NCBI GenBank assembly: GCA_020201485.1
Contig: JAIVGT010000009.1
Location: 1 to 11,486 of the forward strand
DNA: 11,486 nucleotides
Direction: 5' to 3'
Source of the DNA: Halobacteriales archaeon
GTDB taxonomy: Archaea > Thermoplasmatota > SW-10-69-26 > JACQPN01 > JAIVGT01
Positions 1-6,778 of this stretch are shown here, one piece after another (position 1 is the stretch's first letter; the number at the start of each line of letters is the position of its first letter). The position numbers were made by a program, and so were the translations under genes. The notes under the pieces were generated by a model. It was not told the origin of the DNA, ran no database searches, and was given only the letters and a program-made list of their open reading frames with translations.

Positions 1-105
1 CACGTTCACGGCGTGCTTGGGCTTGATGGGCACCTCGCGCGCCGAGGCCATCGCCGTCTTCTCCGGGTCCGGCTGGACCGAGTATCCGTAGCGGGACATG
101 GGCAT
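1..105 (-). CDS. rpl22: Large ribosomal subunit protein L22 (uL22), N-terminal fragment
   Basis: The window edge cuts this gene, leaving about the first 33-35 codons. The visible N-terminus reads M-S-R-Y-G-Y-S-V-Q, then D-P-E-K-T-A, then P-I-K-P-K-H-A-V, which matches the opening of archaeal L22. L22 binds 23S rRNA and lines the peptide exit tunnel. Two in-frame ATGs are possible. The one at 105 overlaps the S19 stop codon as TGATG and suggests translational coupling; the one at 99 gives the more usual family start (M-S-R-Y-G). Its place directly after S19 is the normal archaeal S10-cluster order. The identity is firm; the exact start is not. Confidence 0.88.
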   Translation of the reverse strand, partial: MPMSRYGYSVQPDPEKTAMASAREVPIKPKHAVNV

Positions 106-548
106 CACTTCAGCGGCATGAACTTGCTGCCCCTGGTCGCGCCGACGCCGGGGCCGGTGTGCTTGACAGACCTGCGCGTGAGGGCGAACTCGCCCAGGTA
201 GTGGCCGATCATCTCCGGCTGCACGTCCACGCGGGTGAACTCCTTGCCATTGTGCACCTGGAACGTGCGGCCGACGAACTGCGGCAGGATGGGCATGTCG
301 CGCAGGTGCGTGCGCAGCGCCGTGCCCGCCTCTGCCGTCTTGCCGACGCGCTTCAGGAGGTGCTCGTGGTCGTCGCGCATGCCGCGCTTGATGGTGCGGC
401 GCATGCGCGCCGGCAGGAGCTGGACCACCTCCTCGATGGGCATGGCCTGCAGCTCCTGCAGCGTGTGGCCGCGGTAGCTGAACTCCTTCTTGCGGCCGCT
501 CTCCATCGCGCGGCGCTGCTTCGGCCTTCGGACTGGCGGGTTGGCCAT
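105..548 (-). CDS. rps19: Small ribosomal subunit protein S19 (uS19)
   Basis: The product has 147 residues, a typical archaeal length that exceeds the roughly 90 residues of bacterial S19. S19 sits in the head of the 30S subunit near the A-site tRNA. Diagnostic features are the N-terminal F-S-Y-R-G block near residue 23, the R-R-T-I-K-R-G segment near 49, the H-L-R-D-M-P-I-L-P stretch, and a C-terminal half with the conserved V-H-N-G-K-E-F and [13 protein letters not shown] core, ending in a basic tail. The ATG lies 3 nt after the L2 stop codon. The purine-rich end of L2 (AAGGGATGA) supplies a modest Shine-Dalgarno sequence. The stop overlaps the L22 start. Confidence 0.97.
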   Translation of the reverse strand: MANPPVRRPKQRRAMESGRKKEFSYRGHTLQELQAMPIEEVVQLLPARMRRTIKRGMRDDHEHLLKRVGKTAEAGTALRTHLRDMPILPQFVGRTFQVHNGKEFTRVDVQPEMIGHYLGEFALTRRSVKHTGPGVGATRGSKFMPLK

Positions 549-551
549 GGC

Positions 552-1271
552 TCATCCCTTCCTGATGCCGGTGCGCTTGGCCGCGATGTGGCCGACCTTG
601 CGGCCGGGCGGCGTGTTGCGCGAGACGGTCGTGGGCTTGCCCTCGTGCTGCTTCTGGCCGCCACCGTGCGGGTGGTCGACCGGGTTCTTGGCGACGCCCG
701 AGCCGACGGGGAACTGCGTGCGCTTCGAGCGCAGGCCGTGCTTGTGCTTCCCCGCCTTGACCCAGGGCTTCTCCTTGCGCCCGCCGCCGGCGACGATGCC
801 GATGACGGCGCGGCACAGGGGGTGGAACGTCTTGAACTGCCCGCTGGGCAGCTTGACAACGACGCCCGACGGGTCGTGGCTGACGATCGTGGCGCTCGTG
901 CCCGGCGCGCGCACGTAGCGCGAGCCATCGCCAGGCTGGCCCTCGATGGCGAAGATGGGCATGGCGTCCGGGATGCGCTGCAGGGGCAGCACGTTGCCCG
1001 ACTTCGCCTCGCCCTGGTTGATGCTGATGAGCTGGCCCACGGCCGTGCCCTCCGCCGCCGGGACCAGAGCCCGCTGCACGCGGCCGTTGTCCGTGAACTT
1101 CAGCTCGGCGAGCGGGTAGTTGTGCCCCGGGTCGTGGAACAGCCGGTGGACGACGGCGTCGACCGGGTCGCGCGGCATGGGGATCTTGGCCGGACCTGCG
1201 AAGCGGTGCCCCGGCACGGACCAGATGCCGTGCCCCTTGCCGCGTCGCCGTGCGATGATGCGCTTGCCCAT
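552..1271 (-). CDS. rpl2: Large ribosomal subunit protein L2 (uL2)
   Basis: The product has 239 residues, the usual size for archaeal L2. L2 is a primary 23S rRNA binder next to the peptidyl transferase centre and is needed for subunit association. The protein opens M-G-K-R-I-I and carries the basic glycine-rich C-terminal region conserved in all L2 proteins, with G-V-A-K-N-P-V-D-H-P-H-G-G-G (residues about 189-202) and the closing P-P-G-R-K-V-G-H-I-A-A-K-R-T-G. The frame stays open upstream to 1421, but the ATG at 1271 gives the family N-terminus and has an AGGTGA ribosome-binding site 5 nt away, partly overlapping the L23 stop codon. A start further upstream would run antiparallel to nothing known and overlap L23. 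Confidence 0.97.
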   Translation of the reverse strand: MGKRIIARRRGKGHGIWSVPGHRFAGPAKIPMPRDPVDAVVHRLFHDPGHNYPLAELKFTDNGRVQRALVPAAEGTAVGQLISINQGEAKSGNVLPLQRIPDAMPIFAIEGQPGDGSRYVRAPGTSATIVSHDPSGVVVKLPSGQFKTFHPLCRAVIGIVAGGGRKEKPWVKAGKHKHGLRSKRTQFPVGSGVAKNPVDHPHGGGQKQHEGKPTTVSRNTPPGRKVGHIAAKRTGIRKG

Positions 1272-1279
1272 GGTCTCAC

Positions 1280-1552
1280 CTAGAAGATGCCGATCCTCAT
1301 GCCCACGTCCTCGGCGCTGAAGCCCTCGGCGAACGTGACGCTCGCCTGCTTCAGCCCGTCGGTCGTGATCTGCGTGTTCACCTTGCTCACCCGGACGTCG
1401 AAGAGCTTCTCGACCGCCCATGCGATCTGGCGCTTCGTCGCGTCGCGGCGGCAGACGAAGACGAGCTTGTTCTCCGAGCCCGCCTCCATCTTCGCCATGA
1501 TCTTCTCCGTCACGCGCGGCCGGAGCACGATGCTGTGCGGGTCGAGCGTCAT
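1280..1552 (-). CDS. rpl23: Large ribosomal subunit protein L23 (uL23)
   Basis: The product has 90 residues, close to the archaeal norm. L23 sits at the exit of the ribosomal tunnel and forms the docking site for SRP and chaperones. The sequence shows the family pattern: R-P-R-V-T-E-K early, N-K-L-V-F-V-C-R-R-D-A-T-K-R-Q-I in the central strand and helix, then F-D-V-R-V-S-K-V-N-T. The frame is open for hundreds of codons upstream through L4, but the ATG at 1552 shares an ATGA overlap with the L4 stop and has a strong GGAGGTG ribosome-binding site 5 nt upstream, inside the last codons of L4. Coupled translation with L4 is therefore likely. Confidence 0.96.
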   Translation of the reverse strand: MTLDPHSIVLRPRVTEKIMAKMEAGSENKLVFVCRRDATKRQIAWAVEKLFDVRVSKVNTQITTDGLKQASVTFAEGFSAEDVGMRIGIF

Positions 1553-2325
1553 GCCAGCACCTCCACGAGGCGGGCCAGCCCGCCCTCGGTGATGACCAGC
1601 AGCCGGCCGGTGTCGCCGCCGGGCGCGACCATGTCGAGGTTGATCTGCTCGGGCGAGGCGATGTCCACGCCGGGCAGGTTCTGCGCCGCCTTGTGCACCG
1701 GGCTCCCGTACGGGGCCACGAGGAGCAGGCTGCGCGGGGTGCGCATGCGCCGGCCGCGGAGCTTGCCCCGCCCGGCGCGCTGGTGCGTCCCGTCCCCGGC
1801 GCGCTGCACGTCGGCCGCGACGCCGAGCTTGTTCAGGATGCCGAGGAGCTCGCTCGTCTTCGCCACGCCCTCGATGCGCTGCTCGACGACGATGGGCAGC
1901 GTCAGGCCCTCCTTGAACTTGTGGCCGCGCTGCCGCACGCTCTCCGCGCTCGCCGTGGCGGCGAGGGCGGCGCGCAGCGCCTTGGCCCGCTCCTTCTTGT
2001 TGATCTTCTCGCTCCAGTCCTTCTCGACGAGCGGCGGGTGGGCGCGCCGGCCGCCGACGTTGTTGGGGCCGAAGGCCGCCTTGCCCGTGCCGACGCCGCG
2101 CGTGACGCGGCTCATGCCCTGGCCGGGGCGCGTCGCGAGCACGACGGCGCGCTTGCCCGCGTCCGGGTCGCTGCCGTAGGGCTGGCGCGCGTTCGCGTGC
2201 AGGACGTTGACCGCCTTGCGCACGAGGTCGGGCCGCAGGGGCTCGCCGAACGCCTCGGGGAGCCGGGCCTGGCCCTTCACGTTGCCGTCTTGGCCGTAGA
2301 CGTTGACATCGAGTTTCTGGGGCAT
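1549..2325 (-). CDS. rpl4: Large ribosomal subunit protein L4 (uL4/L4e type)
   Basis: The product has 258 residues, typical for the archaeal/eukaryotic L4e form. L4 is an early-assembly 23S rRNA binder whose extended loop reaches the exit tunnel. Visible signatures are the tunnel-loop region rich in Gly and Arg near residues 65-95 (G-Q-G-M-S-R then N-N-V-G-G-R-R-A-H-P-P), the basic block R-G-R-G-K-L-R-G-R-R-M-R (about 185-200) and the Rossmann-like C-terminal part ending in V-I-T-E-G-G-L-A-R-L. The ATG is 3 nt after the L3 stop, and the GGGGGT at the L3 end can act as ribosome-binding site. The stop overlaps the L23 start. Confidence 0.97.
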   Translation of the reverse strand: MPQKLDVNVYGQDGNVKGQARLPEAFGEPLRPDLVRKAVNVLHANARQPYGSDPDAGKRAVVLATRPGQGMSRVTRGVGTGKAAFGPNNVGGRRAHPPLVEKDWSEKINKKERAKALRAALAATASAESVRQRGHKFKEGLTLPIVVEQRIEGVAKTSELLGILNKLGVAADVQRAGDGTHQRAGRGKLRGRRMRTPRSLLLVAPYGSPVHKAAQNLPGVDIASPEQINLDMVAPGGDTGRLLVITEGGLARLVEVLA

Positions 2326-2328
2326 CGC

Positions 2329-3321
2329 TCAGACCCCCTGCTTGCTGAGGTTGCTCACGTACGGGAGCTGCGGGTTCTCCGCCTTGACGCCGCGCGTGTA
2401 GCGCGTCGCGTCGCGCAGGCGGATGATGCGCTTCGCCGGGCCGGGGATGCTGCCGTGCAGCATGACCCACGGGTTGCGGACCACGCCGTAGCCGACGAAG
2501 CCGCCGGCGGGCGTGATGGCCGCGCCGTCGTCGCCGATCTGGAGGACGCGCTTGTTGTACTCCGTGCGCTGGTGGTAGCCGGTCTGGCCGGGCATGGGCA
2601 CGGTCGGGCGCACGTAGCCGGGGTTGAACGGGCCGAGCGGGCTCGTGTCGCGGCGGTTCTTGCTGTTCTTGTGGCTCTGCAGCTTGACGCCCCAGCGAAC
2701 GGGGCTGCCTTGGAAGCCGAAGCCCTTCGTGACCGCGGCCACGTCGAGCATGTCGCCCGCCTTGCAGAACTGGCCGACCTGCACGTCCTTGCCGAGCAGG
2801 CCCTTGGCGAAGTCGAGGCGCGCCTGCACGGCGCCGCCCGCGACCCGGACCTCGATGACCTCCGGGACCTTCTTCGGGATGCCCGTGACCTTCTCCGGCC
2901 AGGTGTGGGCCAGGACACGCACGTCGTCCGCGTCGCCCAGGTTGTCCGGCCACGCGTCCGCTTCCTTGGGGACGGGGAGGCGCTCCTTCAGGTGCGCGCT
3001 CACGTCCGTGCTCCACACCTCGGTCGCCGTCTGCAGCCCGTACGCCGTCTCGCGGTACGTGCGCACCGCGCACACGCGCAGGGGCGGCGTCTCGAGGATG
3101 GTGACCGGGACCTGCACTTCCTGGCCGGTGGTGATGCTGTTCGGGCGGTAGTCCACGACCAGCGCGTGCGTCATGCCCGCCTTGTAGCCGGCGAAGCCTT
3201 GCAGCCGAGGCTGCTCGCTGTGCGTCTCGGGCCAGGAGCTGAAGCGAGGCACCTGGCTCGCGGCGCGGACGCGCGGGCTGAACCCGTGACTGCCCCTCTT
3301 GGGCTGGTGTGCGGCACCCAT
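2329..3321 (-). CDS. rpl3: Large ribosomal subunit protein L3 (uL3)
   Basis: The product has 330 residues, the normal archaeal size. L3 nucleates 50S assembly and reaches towards the peptidyl transferase centre. Family features include the basic N-terminus with R-G-S-H-G-F-S-P-R, the segment G-F-A-G-Y-K-A-G-M-T-H near residue 43, T-K-G-F-G-F-Q-G-S-P-V-R-W-G-V-K near 203, and R-R-D-T-S-P-L-G-P-F-N-P-G. It is the first gene of the operon. The ATG at 3321 has an AGGTGA ribosome-binding site 5 nt upstream, identical in a 15-nt block to the one in front of L2. About 200 nt separate it from the likely promoter. Confidence 0.97.
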   Translation of the reverse strand: MGAAHQPKRGSHGFSPRVRAASQVPRFSSWPETHSEQPRLQGFAGYKAGMTHALVVDYRPNSITTGQEVQVPVTILETPPLRVCAVRTYRETAYGLQTATEVWSTDVSAHLKERLPVPKEADAWPDNLGDADDVRVLAHTWPEKVTGIPKKVPEVIEVRVAGGAVQARLDFAKGLLGKDVQVGQFCKAGDMLDVAAVTKGFGFQGSPVRWGVKLQSHKNSKNRRDTSPLGPFNPGYVRPTVPMPGQTGYHQRTEYNKRVLQIGDDGAAITPAGGFVGYGVVRNPWVMLHGSIPGPAKRIIRLRDATRYTRGVKAENPQLPYVSNLSKQGV

Positions 3322-3526
3322 GGTCTCACCTGGATGCAGTCGAGTCGAGCCGCGGCCCGCCCGTTGGGACGGCCTTCGCCGCGCTGCGTCTCATCCGACC
3401 GTGACGCTTCCCCGGCGCCCAGAAGGTTGGGCCGACCGGTTGCGGGGACGCCGCGCCGGCAGGAGCCGGGGGCGTTGCCCCTCGCGTCTGGTCAGGACTG
3501 CGCTTGCCCCCACTTTGCAGCGGAAG
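3322..3526 (-). other. Long 5' leader of the ribosomal operon with two tiny overlapping ORFs
   Basis: This stretch lies between the predicted transcription start (about 25 nt below the TATA element) and the L3 ATG. It holds a GTG-started 40-residue ORF (3513-3391, very Arg-rich, opening G-A-S-A-V-L-T-R-R-E-G). An ATG-started 22-residue ORF (3394-3326, opening M-R-R-S-A-A-K-A-V-P) begins in an ATGA overlap with the first. The second ORF stops inside the L3 ribosome-binding site, 4 nt before the L3 ATG. No tRNA or known RNA gene was recognised here. Whether either ORF is translated is unknown; long open frames arise easily at this GC content. Confidence 0.35.
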
Positions 3527-3548
3527 CGACGTGGCAAGGTAGGGGTTG

Positions 3549-3562
3549 TATTTAAGGGTTTG
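3549..3562 (-). promoter_or_regulatory. BRE/TATA promoter of the ribosomal protein operon
   Basis: Read on the minus strand, this is CAAACC followed by CTTAAATA, a good match to an archaeal BRE plus TATA box, standing out as one of the few AT-rich spots in a very GC-rich area. The BRE-like purine block is on the side that directs transcription towards L3. A start site near 3526 is expected, giving a leader of about 205 nt. No other gene start lies closer on this strand except the doubtful leader ORFs. Confidence 0.65.
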
Positions 3563-3799
3563 CCGGGCGGGTAGGAGGCGCGGCGCGCGCGCCCGAGCGC
3601 AGCGGAAAGCAGCGGCGTTCTCGAGCGCGGCCTGGAGAGCCGCATGGTGCGCGTTGGACGAAGGCGTTCCTCGTCCTGCGCATCACAGCGCCGCGGCAGC
3701 CCGAGCGATGCAAGACCGGCGCGAGCGGCTGGGTGCTCGTCAGCCCGCCTCCGGCAAGCCGATGTCCGGCGCGGCAAAGCCGGCGCGCAAACGCCGCCG
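3563..3799. other. Intergenic stretch without a supported gene
   Basis: Frames are open on both strands here but lack the strong G/C third-position bias of the neighbouring genes, and the translations are low-complexity Arg/Ala-rich. The stretch contains a perfect 12-bp GC-only palindrome at 3582-3593. I looked for tRNA, 7S RNA and RNase P signatures and saw none. Confidence 0.5.
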
Positions 3800-3919
3800 C
3801 TAGTTGAGGTCCTTCTCCCGCCGTTCGAACAGCCGGCGGTCCCAATAGGCCTGCAGCTCGGCCGGGATCTTGGGCTTCTTCCTGCCTGCGGCTGGCGTGC
3901 TCGACGGTGGCGCGTGCAT
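3800..3919 (-). CDS. Possible small basic protein of unknown function (39 residues)
   Basis: I do not recognise this protein. From the ATG at 3919 it has 39 residues. The C-terminal 27 look protein-like: a basic start G-R-K-K-P-K-I-P-A followed by E-L-Q-A-Y-W-D-R-R-L and a charged E-R-R-E-K-D-L-N end, with mostly G or C in third codon positions as in the neighbouring real genes. No ribosome-binding site or TATA element is visible before the ATG. The same frame extends up to a GTG at 4045, only 6 nt after the heme synthase stop, which would give 81 residues and place it in the cytochrome oxidase operon, but the extra part has weaker codon bias. It could be chance coding. Confidence 0.35.
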   Translation of the reverse strand: MHAPPSSTPAAGRKKPKIPAELQAYWDRRLFERREKDLN

Positions 3920-3976
3920 CCCGCGCGGGCATGGCGCCGCCGGGTTGATGCGCGTTGCGGCTTGCGTGAATCCCAG

Positions 3977-3990
3977 GAAGCGGGCGCTTC
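3977..3990. repeat. Short perfect inverted repeat after the heme synthase gene
   Basis: GAAGCG and CGCTTC flank a 2-nt centre, about 60 nt past the stop of the heme A/heme O synthase fusion. It could form a small hairpin at the mRNA end, but no T-rich tract follows on the minus strand, so a terminator role is only a guess. Confidence 0.25.
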
Positions 3991-4051
3991 TAGACAGCGT
4001 GCGCGTTCCGGCCTCGCCCCTCGCGGGCAGCGGCTCGGCCTCCACGCGCGG

Positions 4052-5440
4052 TCAGAACATCCGCATCGGCAGCCACGGCTGCGCGAGCACGTCGAGCCCG
4101 ATGGCCACGAACAGGCCGAGCAGGTACCAGATGCTGAACACGAACAGCTTCCGCGCGCTCGCCGTGCTCGGCTCCTGGAGTAAGCGCCAGGCATACCAGC
4201 AGAACAGGCCGCCGAGCACGAGGGCCGCGGCCAGGTACAGCACGCCGAGCGCGTTCAACGGCCAGACGAAGAGCAGGCTCGCCCCGACGAGGAGGAGCGT
4301 GTACGCCCAGATCTCCTTGCGCGTGTGCGCCTCGCCCTTCACGTTCGGCATCATGGGGAAGCCGCCGCGCGCATAATCCTCCTTGTACACCAAGGCGAGC
4401 GCCCAGAAGTGCGGCGGGGTCCAGAGGAACACGAGCGCGCCGAGCAGCACGGCCGGCCAGGCGAGCGTGCCCGTGACCGCGGCCCATCCGACGAGCGCCG
4501 GGAAGCTCCCCGCAGCGCCGCCGATGACGATGTTCTGCGGCGTGCGCGGCTTGAGCCACACCGTGTACACGCCGATGTAGAAGAACAGCCCGGCCAGGCT
4601 CAGGAAGGCCGCCAGGAGGTTCACGAGCAGGCCGAGGAGCACGAACGCCAGCACGGCCATGGCCGCCGCGAACACGAACGCCGCGCGCTCCGGCACGCGC
4701 TGGCTGGGCAGGGGGCGCTTCTTCGTGCGCGTCATCTGCGCGTCCACGTCGCGCTCCAGGTAATGGTTGAACGCGTTCGCGCTCGCCGCGCTCAGCGCCC
4801 CGCCGAGGAGGGTGATGCCCGCGGTCCACGGGCTCAGCCGCGACCCGCCGGCGAGGAGCAATCCCGCGAGCCCGGTGAGCACGACGAGGAACAGGATGCC
4901 CGGCTTCACCATGAGCGCGTAGTCCTTCGCCCGGGAGCGCGCGTCGCGCGGCTCGGACGGGGCCGGAGCCGGCTCGCTCGGAGCGCCGGCGGTGGTCACC
5001 CGCTTCGGCCCGATGAAGGCGAAGATGTTCGCGGCCACGATGCTCCCGAAGAGCGCCGCGGCCGTGCCGGTGTGCATGGCGGCGATGGCCGGGTTCAGCC
5101 CGGTGAAGACCGTGACCGCCCCCAGGCCCGCTTGGACGGGCAGGAGGAGGAATGCGAACGTGACGGATTGGAACAGCCGCCGGTCGCTGCGCTTCTCCTT
5201 CACCGCCCAGGCGAAGACGCCGAGCAGCGCGATGCCGGTGAAGAAGGCGAACGTGCGGTGCGTCCACTCGATGACGGCGTGCGGGTCGCCCAGCGCGGGG
5301 AAGAAATGGTCCGGCTCGCAGCCCGGCCAGTGGGAGCAGCCCAGGCCGCTGCCGCTCGCGGTCACGTAGCCGCCCATGACGATGGTGCCGTAGACCAGCG
5401 CCGCGGTCAGCAGCGTGGCCCAGCGGAACCGGTCCTGCAT
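4052..5440 (-). CDS. ctaB: Fused heme A synthase (CtaA/Cox15, half-size) and heme O synthase (CtaB/Cox10)
   Basis: This 462-residue membrane protein joins two consecutive steps of heme A synthesis. Residues about 1-145 form a half-size Cox15/CtaA with four membrane helices: G-S-G-L-G-C-S-H-W-P-G-C (cysteine pair C35/C41), E-W-T-H-R (E58, H61) and A-M-H-T-G (H123). These correspond to the heme-ligand and active-site positions of the first half of Bacillus CtaA. A polar, Pro/Ala/Glu-rich linker (about 148-170) follows. Residues 172-462 are a UbiA-type protoheme IX farnesyltransferase with the first Asp motif N-A-F-N-H-Y-L-E-R-D-V-D (to D233), then M-T-R-T-K-K-R-P-L-P, and the second motif Y-K-E-D-Y-A-R-G-G-F-P-M-M-P near 352-365. 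The ATG lies 1 nt after the CoxB stop. Fusions of this type are, as I recall, known in some archaea. Confidence 0.94.
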   Translation of the reverse strand: MQDRFRWATLLTAALVYGTIVMGGYVTASGSGLGCSHWPGCEPDHFFPALGDPHAVIEWTHRTFAFFTGIALLGVFAWAVKEKRSDRRLFQSVTFAFLLLPVQAGLGAVTVFTGLNPAIAAMHTGTAAALFGSIVAANIFAFIGPKRVTTAGAPSEPAPAPSEPRDARSRAKDYALMVKPGILFLVVLTGLAGLLLAGGSRLSPWTAGITLLGGALSAASANAFNHYLERDVDAQMTRTKKRPLPSQRVPERAAFVFAAAMAVLAFVLLGLLVNLLAAFLSLAGLFFYIGVYTVWLKPRTPQNIVIGGAAGSFPALVGWAAVTGTLAWPAVLLGALVFLWTPPHFWALALVYKEDYARGGFPMMPNVKGEAHTRKEIWAYTLLLVGASLLFVWPLNALGVLYLAAALVLGGLFCWYAWRLLQEPSTASARKLFVFSIWYLLGLFVAIGLDVLAQPWLPMRMF

Positions 5441-5441
5441 C

Positions 5442-6551
5442 TCAGCTCACCGTGAGCGTGCCCTGCATGCCAATCTGACGGTGGCCGGGCACAGCGCAAT
5501 AGTACACGTAAGTGCCCGGCGCGAGCTTCAGGTCCGGTACGGCGCCCTGCTTGCCGCCGTCCAGCGTCGGCTCGTACGCCGCCACCTTCGCGCCCTTGTT
5601 GTCGATGATGGTGAAGTTGTGCGGAGCGGCGTTGTTCGCCTGCGCCGAGACTGCGAAGCACACCATGTCGGCCGCGGAGAGCGTGACCTGCGGTGGCTGG
5701 ATGCTCCACGGCGGGGCCGCACCCCCGTCGACGAGCGTTATTTGCTGGACCTTGGTGGCGTTCTTGTCGTCCGCGCAGTTCGTGATCTGCCCAATTGTGT
5801 TTTGCGGGTTCTTCCAACCGTTCTGCGTCGCGCCCTTCCCCACGACGTGCAGCTGGCCGCGCATGTAGGCGTGCGAGCCGCCGCAGTATTCCATGCATTG
5901 CGTCTGATAGTCACCGACCTTGTCGGCGTTGAACCAGTAGTGGTTCACACGACCCGGTACCGCGTCGATCTTGACACCGAGGTTGGGAATCGCAAAGTCG
6001 TGAATGACGTCCGTGCTAGTCACATTGAGTCGGACGTTCTTCCCTGCCTCGACGATGAGCGTATCCGTGTTCGTGCTGTTGTCGGGGTACATGAATTGCC
6101 AGAACCATTGGTGGCCGATGACCTTGATCTCGAAGTCGCCGAAGGTCGGCGTGTTCGCCGGGCCGTCGATGCTGGCGAGCGTGCCCGTGCTCAGCAGGCC
6201 GACCATGAGCAGGATGAGGGCGGGGGGGATGGTCCAGGCGATCTCCAGCTTGTGGTGCCCGCGCTCGTGCTCGTCGCTGTGCTCGATGCGGCCGGCCCGC
6301 TTGGCGCGGTAGCGCCAGATGCCGTACAGGAGCAGGGCCTCGACGAGGACGCCGATGACGATGCTGATGGGCAGGATGAGGTCGTAGAGCTTCTGGATGC
6401 TGGCGGCGATGCTCGACCCCGGAGCGCCGAACGGGTCGAGCTTGCCGTTGTCGCTGGCGCCGTTGGGCTGGCCTTGCGCGGCGGCGAGGCCGGCGAGGGC
6501 GAAGAAGGCCAAGACGCTGATGGCGCACGCGAGGTTCGCAGCGCGGGGCAT
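5442..6551 (-). CDS. coxB: Cytochrome c oxidase-type subunit II with C-terminal blue-copper domain
   Basis: This 369-residue subunit accepts electrons at the CuA centre and passes them to subunit I. It shows a signal-peptide-like N-terminus (to about 26), two membrane helices (about 54-76 and 105-125), the aromatic block H-Q-W-F-W-Q-F (147-153), and complete CuA ligands H184, C219, E221, C223, H227 and M230. Ordinary subunit II would end near residue 240. Here a linker (240-265) leads to a second cupredoxin domain with the type-1 copper ligand set H311, C352, H357 and M362 (Y-C-A-V-P-G-H-R-Q-I-G-M). By analogy with cytochrome c-fused caa3 oxidases, this domain may be the built-in electron donor. 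Third codon positions are less G/C-rich in the soluble part than in ctaD. The start is supported by a TATA element about 31 nt upstream. Confidence 0.95.
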   Translation of the reverse strand: MPRAANLACAISVLAFFALAGLAAAQGQPNGASDNGKLDPFGAPGSSIAASIQKLYDLILPISIVIGVLVEALLLYGIWRYRAKRAGRIEHSDEHERGHHKLEIAWTIPPALILLMVGLLSTGTLASIDGPANTPTFGDFEIKVIGHQWFWQFMYPDNSTNTDTLIVEAGKNVRLNVTSTDVIHDFAIPNLGVKIDAVPGRVNHYWFNADKVGDYQTQCMEYCGGSHAYMRGQLHVVGKGATQNGWKNPQNTIGQITNCADDKNATKVQQITLVDGGAAPPWSIQPPQVTLSAADMVCFAVSAQANNAAPHNFTIIDNKGAKVAAYEPTLDGGKQGAVPDLKLAPGTYVYYCAVPGHRQIGMQGTLTVS

Positions 6552-6578
6552 CGTGCTCGCGGGGCGAACGGCCCCTTG

Positions 6579-6593
6579 CTATTAGACGCTTTC
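6579..6593 (-). promoter_or_regulatory. coxB promoter (BRE/TATA), probably giving a leaderless or near-leaderless mRNA
   Basis: On the minus strand the sequence is GAAAGCG then TCTAATAG. The box centre is about 31 nt before the coxB ATG, so transcription would start only a few bases before the ATG. No Shine-Dalgarno sequence is visible before coxB, which agrees with leaderless translation. Confidence 0.5.
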
Positions 6594-6766
6594 TCCCGGC
6601 GCGCGGCGCCGCCTCGACGGACCTCGCCGCGCGGCAATGTGCGCCCCTCGCTCCACGCGCTGCACGCGATGCCGCGCTCCACGCTCCGCGCTCGGTGCCG
6701 CACGACACGCGCCGCGGGAGCGCGGGAAGCGCGCAAGCCGCGCGCGCCCCGCCCGTTCCGCAAGTG

Positions 6767-6778
6767 CGAAAGGGTTTT
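6767..6778 (+). promoter_or_regulatory. Possible ctaD promoter
   Basis: CGAAA followed by a GGG and TTTT run resembles a BRE with a poor T-rich box about 33 nt before the ctaD ATG. The box is weak, but it is the most promoter-like element at a suitable distance. Confidence 0.3.

Noticed and set aside
159..3555. Long plus-strand open frames across the ribosomal protein operon
   Set aside because: They are antisense shadows of L3, L4, L2 and S19 with repetitive Ala/Arg/Leu/Val composition.
3546..3803. Plus-strand 85-codon ORF ending in a basic tail
   Set aside because: It lacks the third-position bias of real genes here, begins inside the ribosomal operon TATA box, and has no ribosome-binding site.
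3820..3832. GTTCGAA sequence resembling a tRNA T loop
   Set aside because: The flanking bases cannot form the T stem, and no acceptor, D or anticodon arm was found around it.
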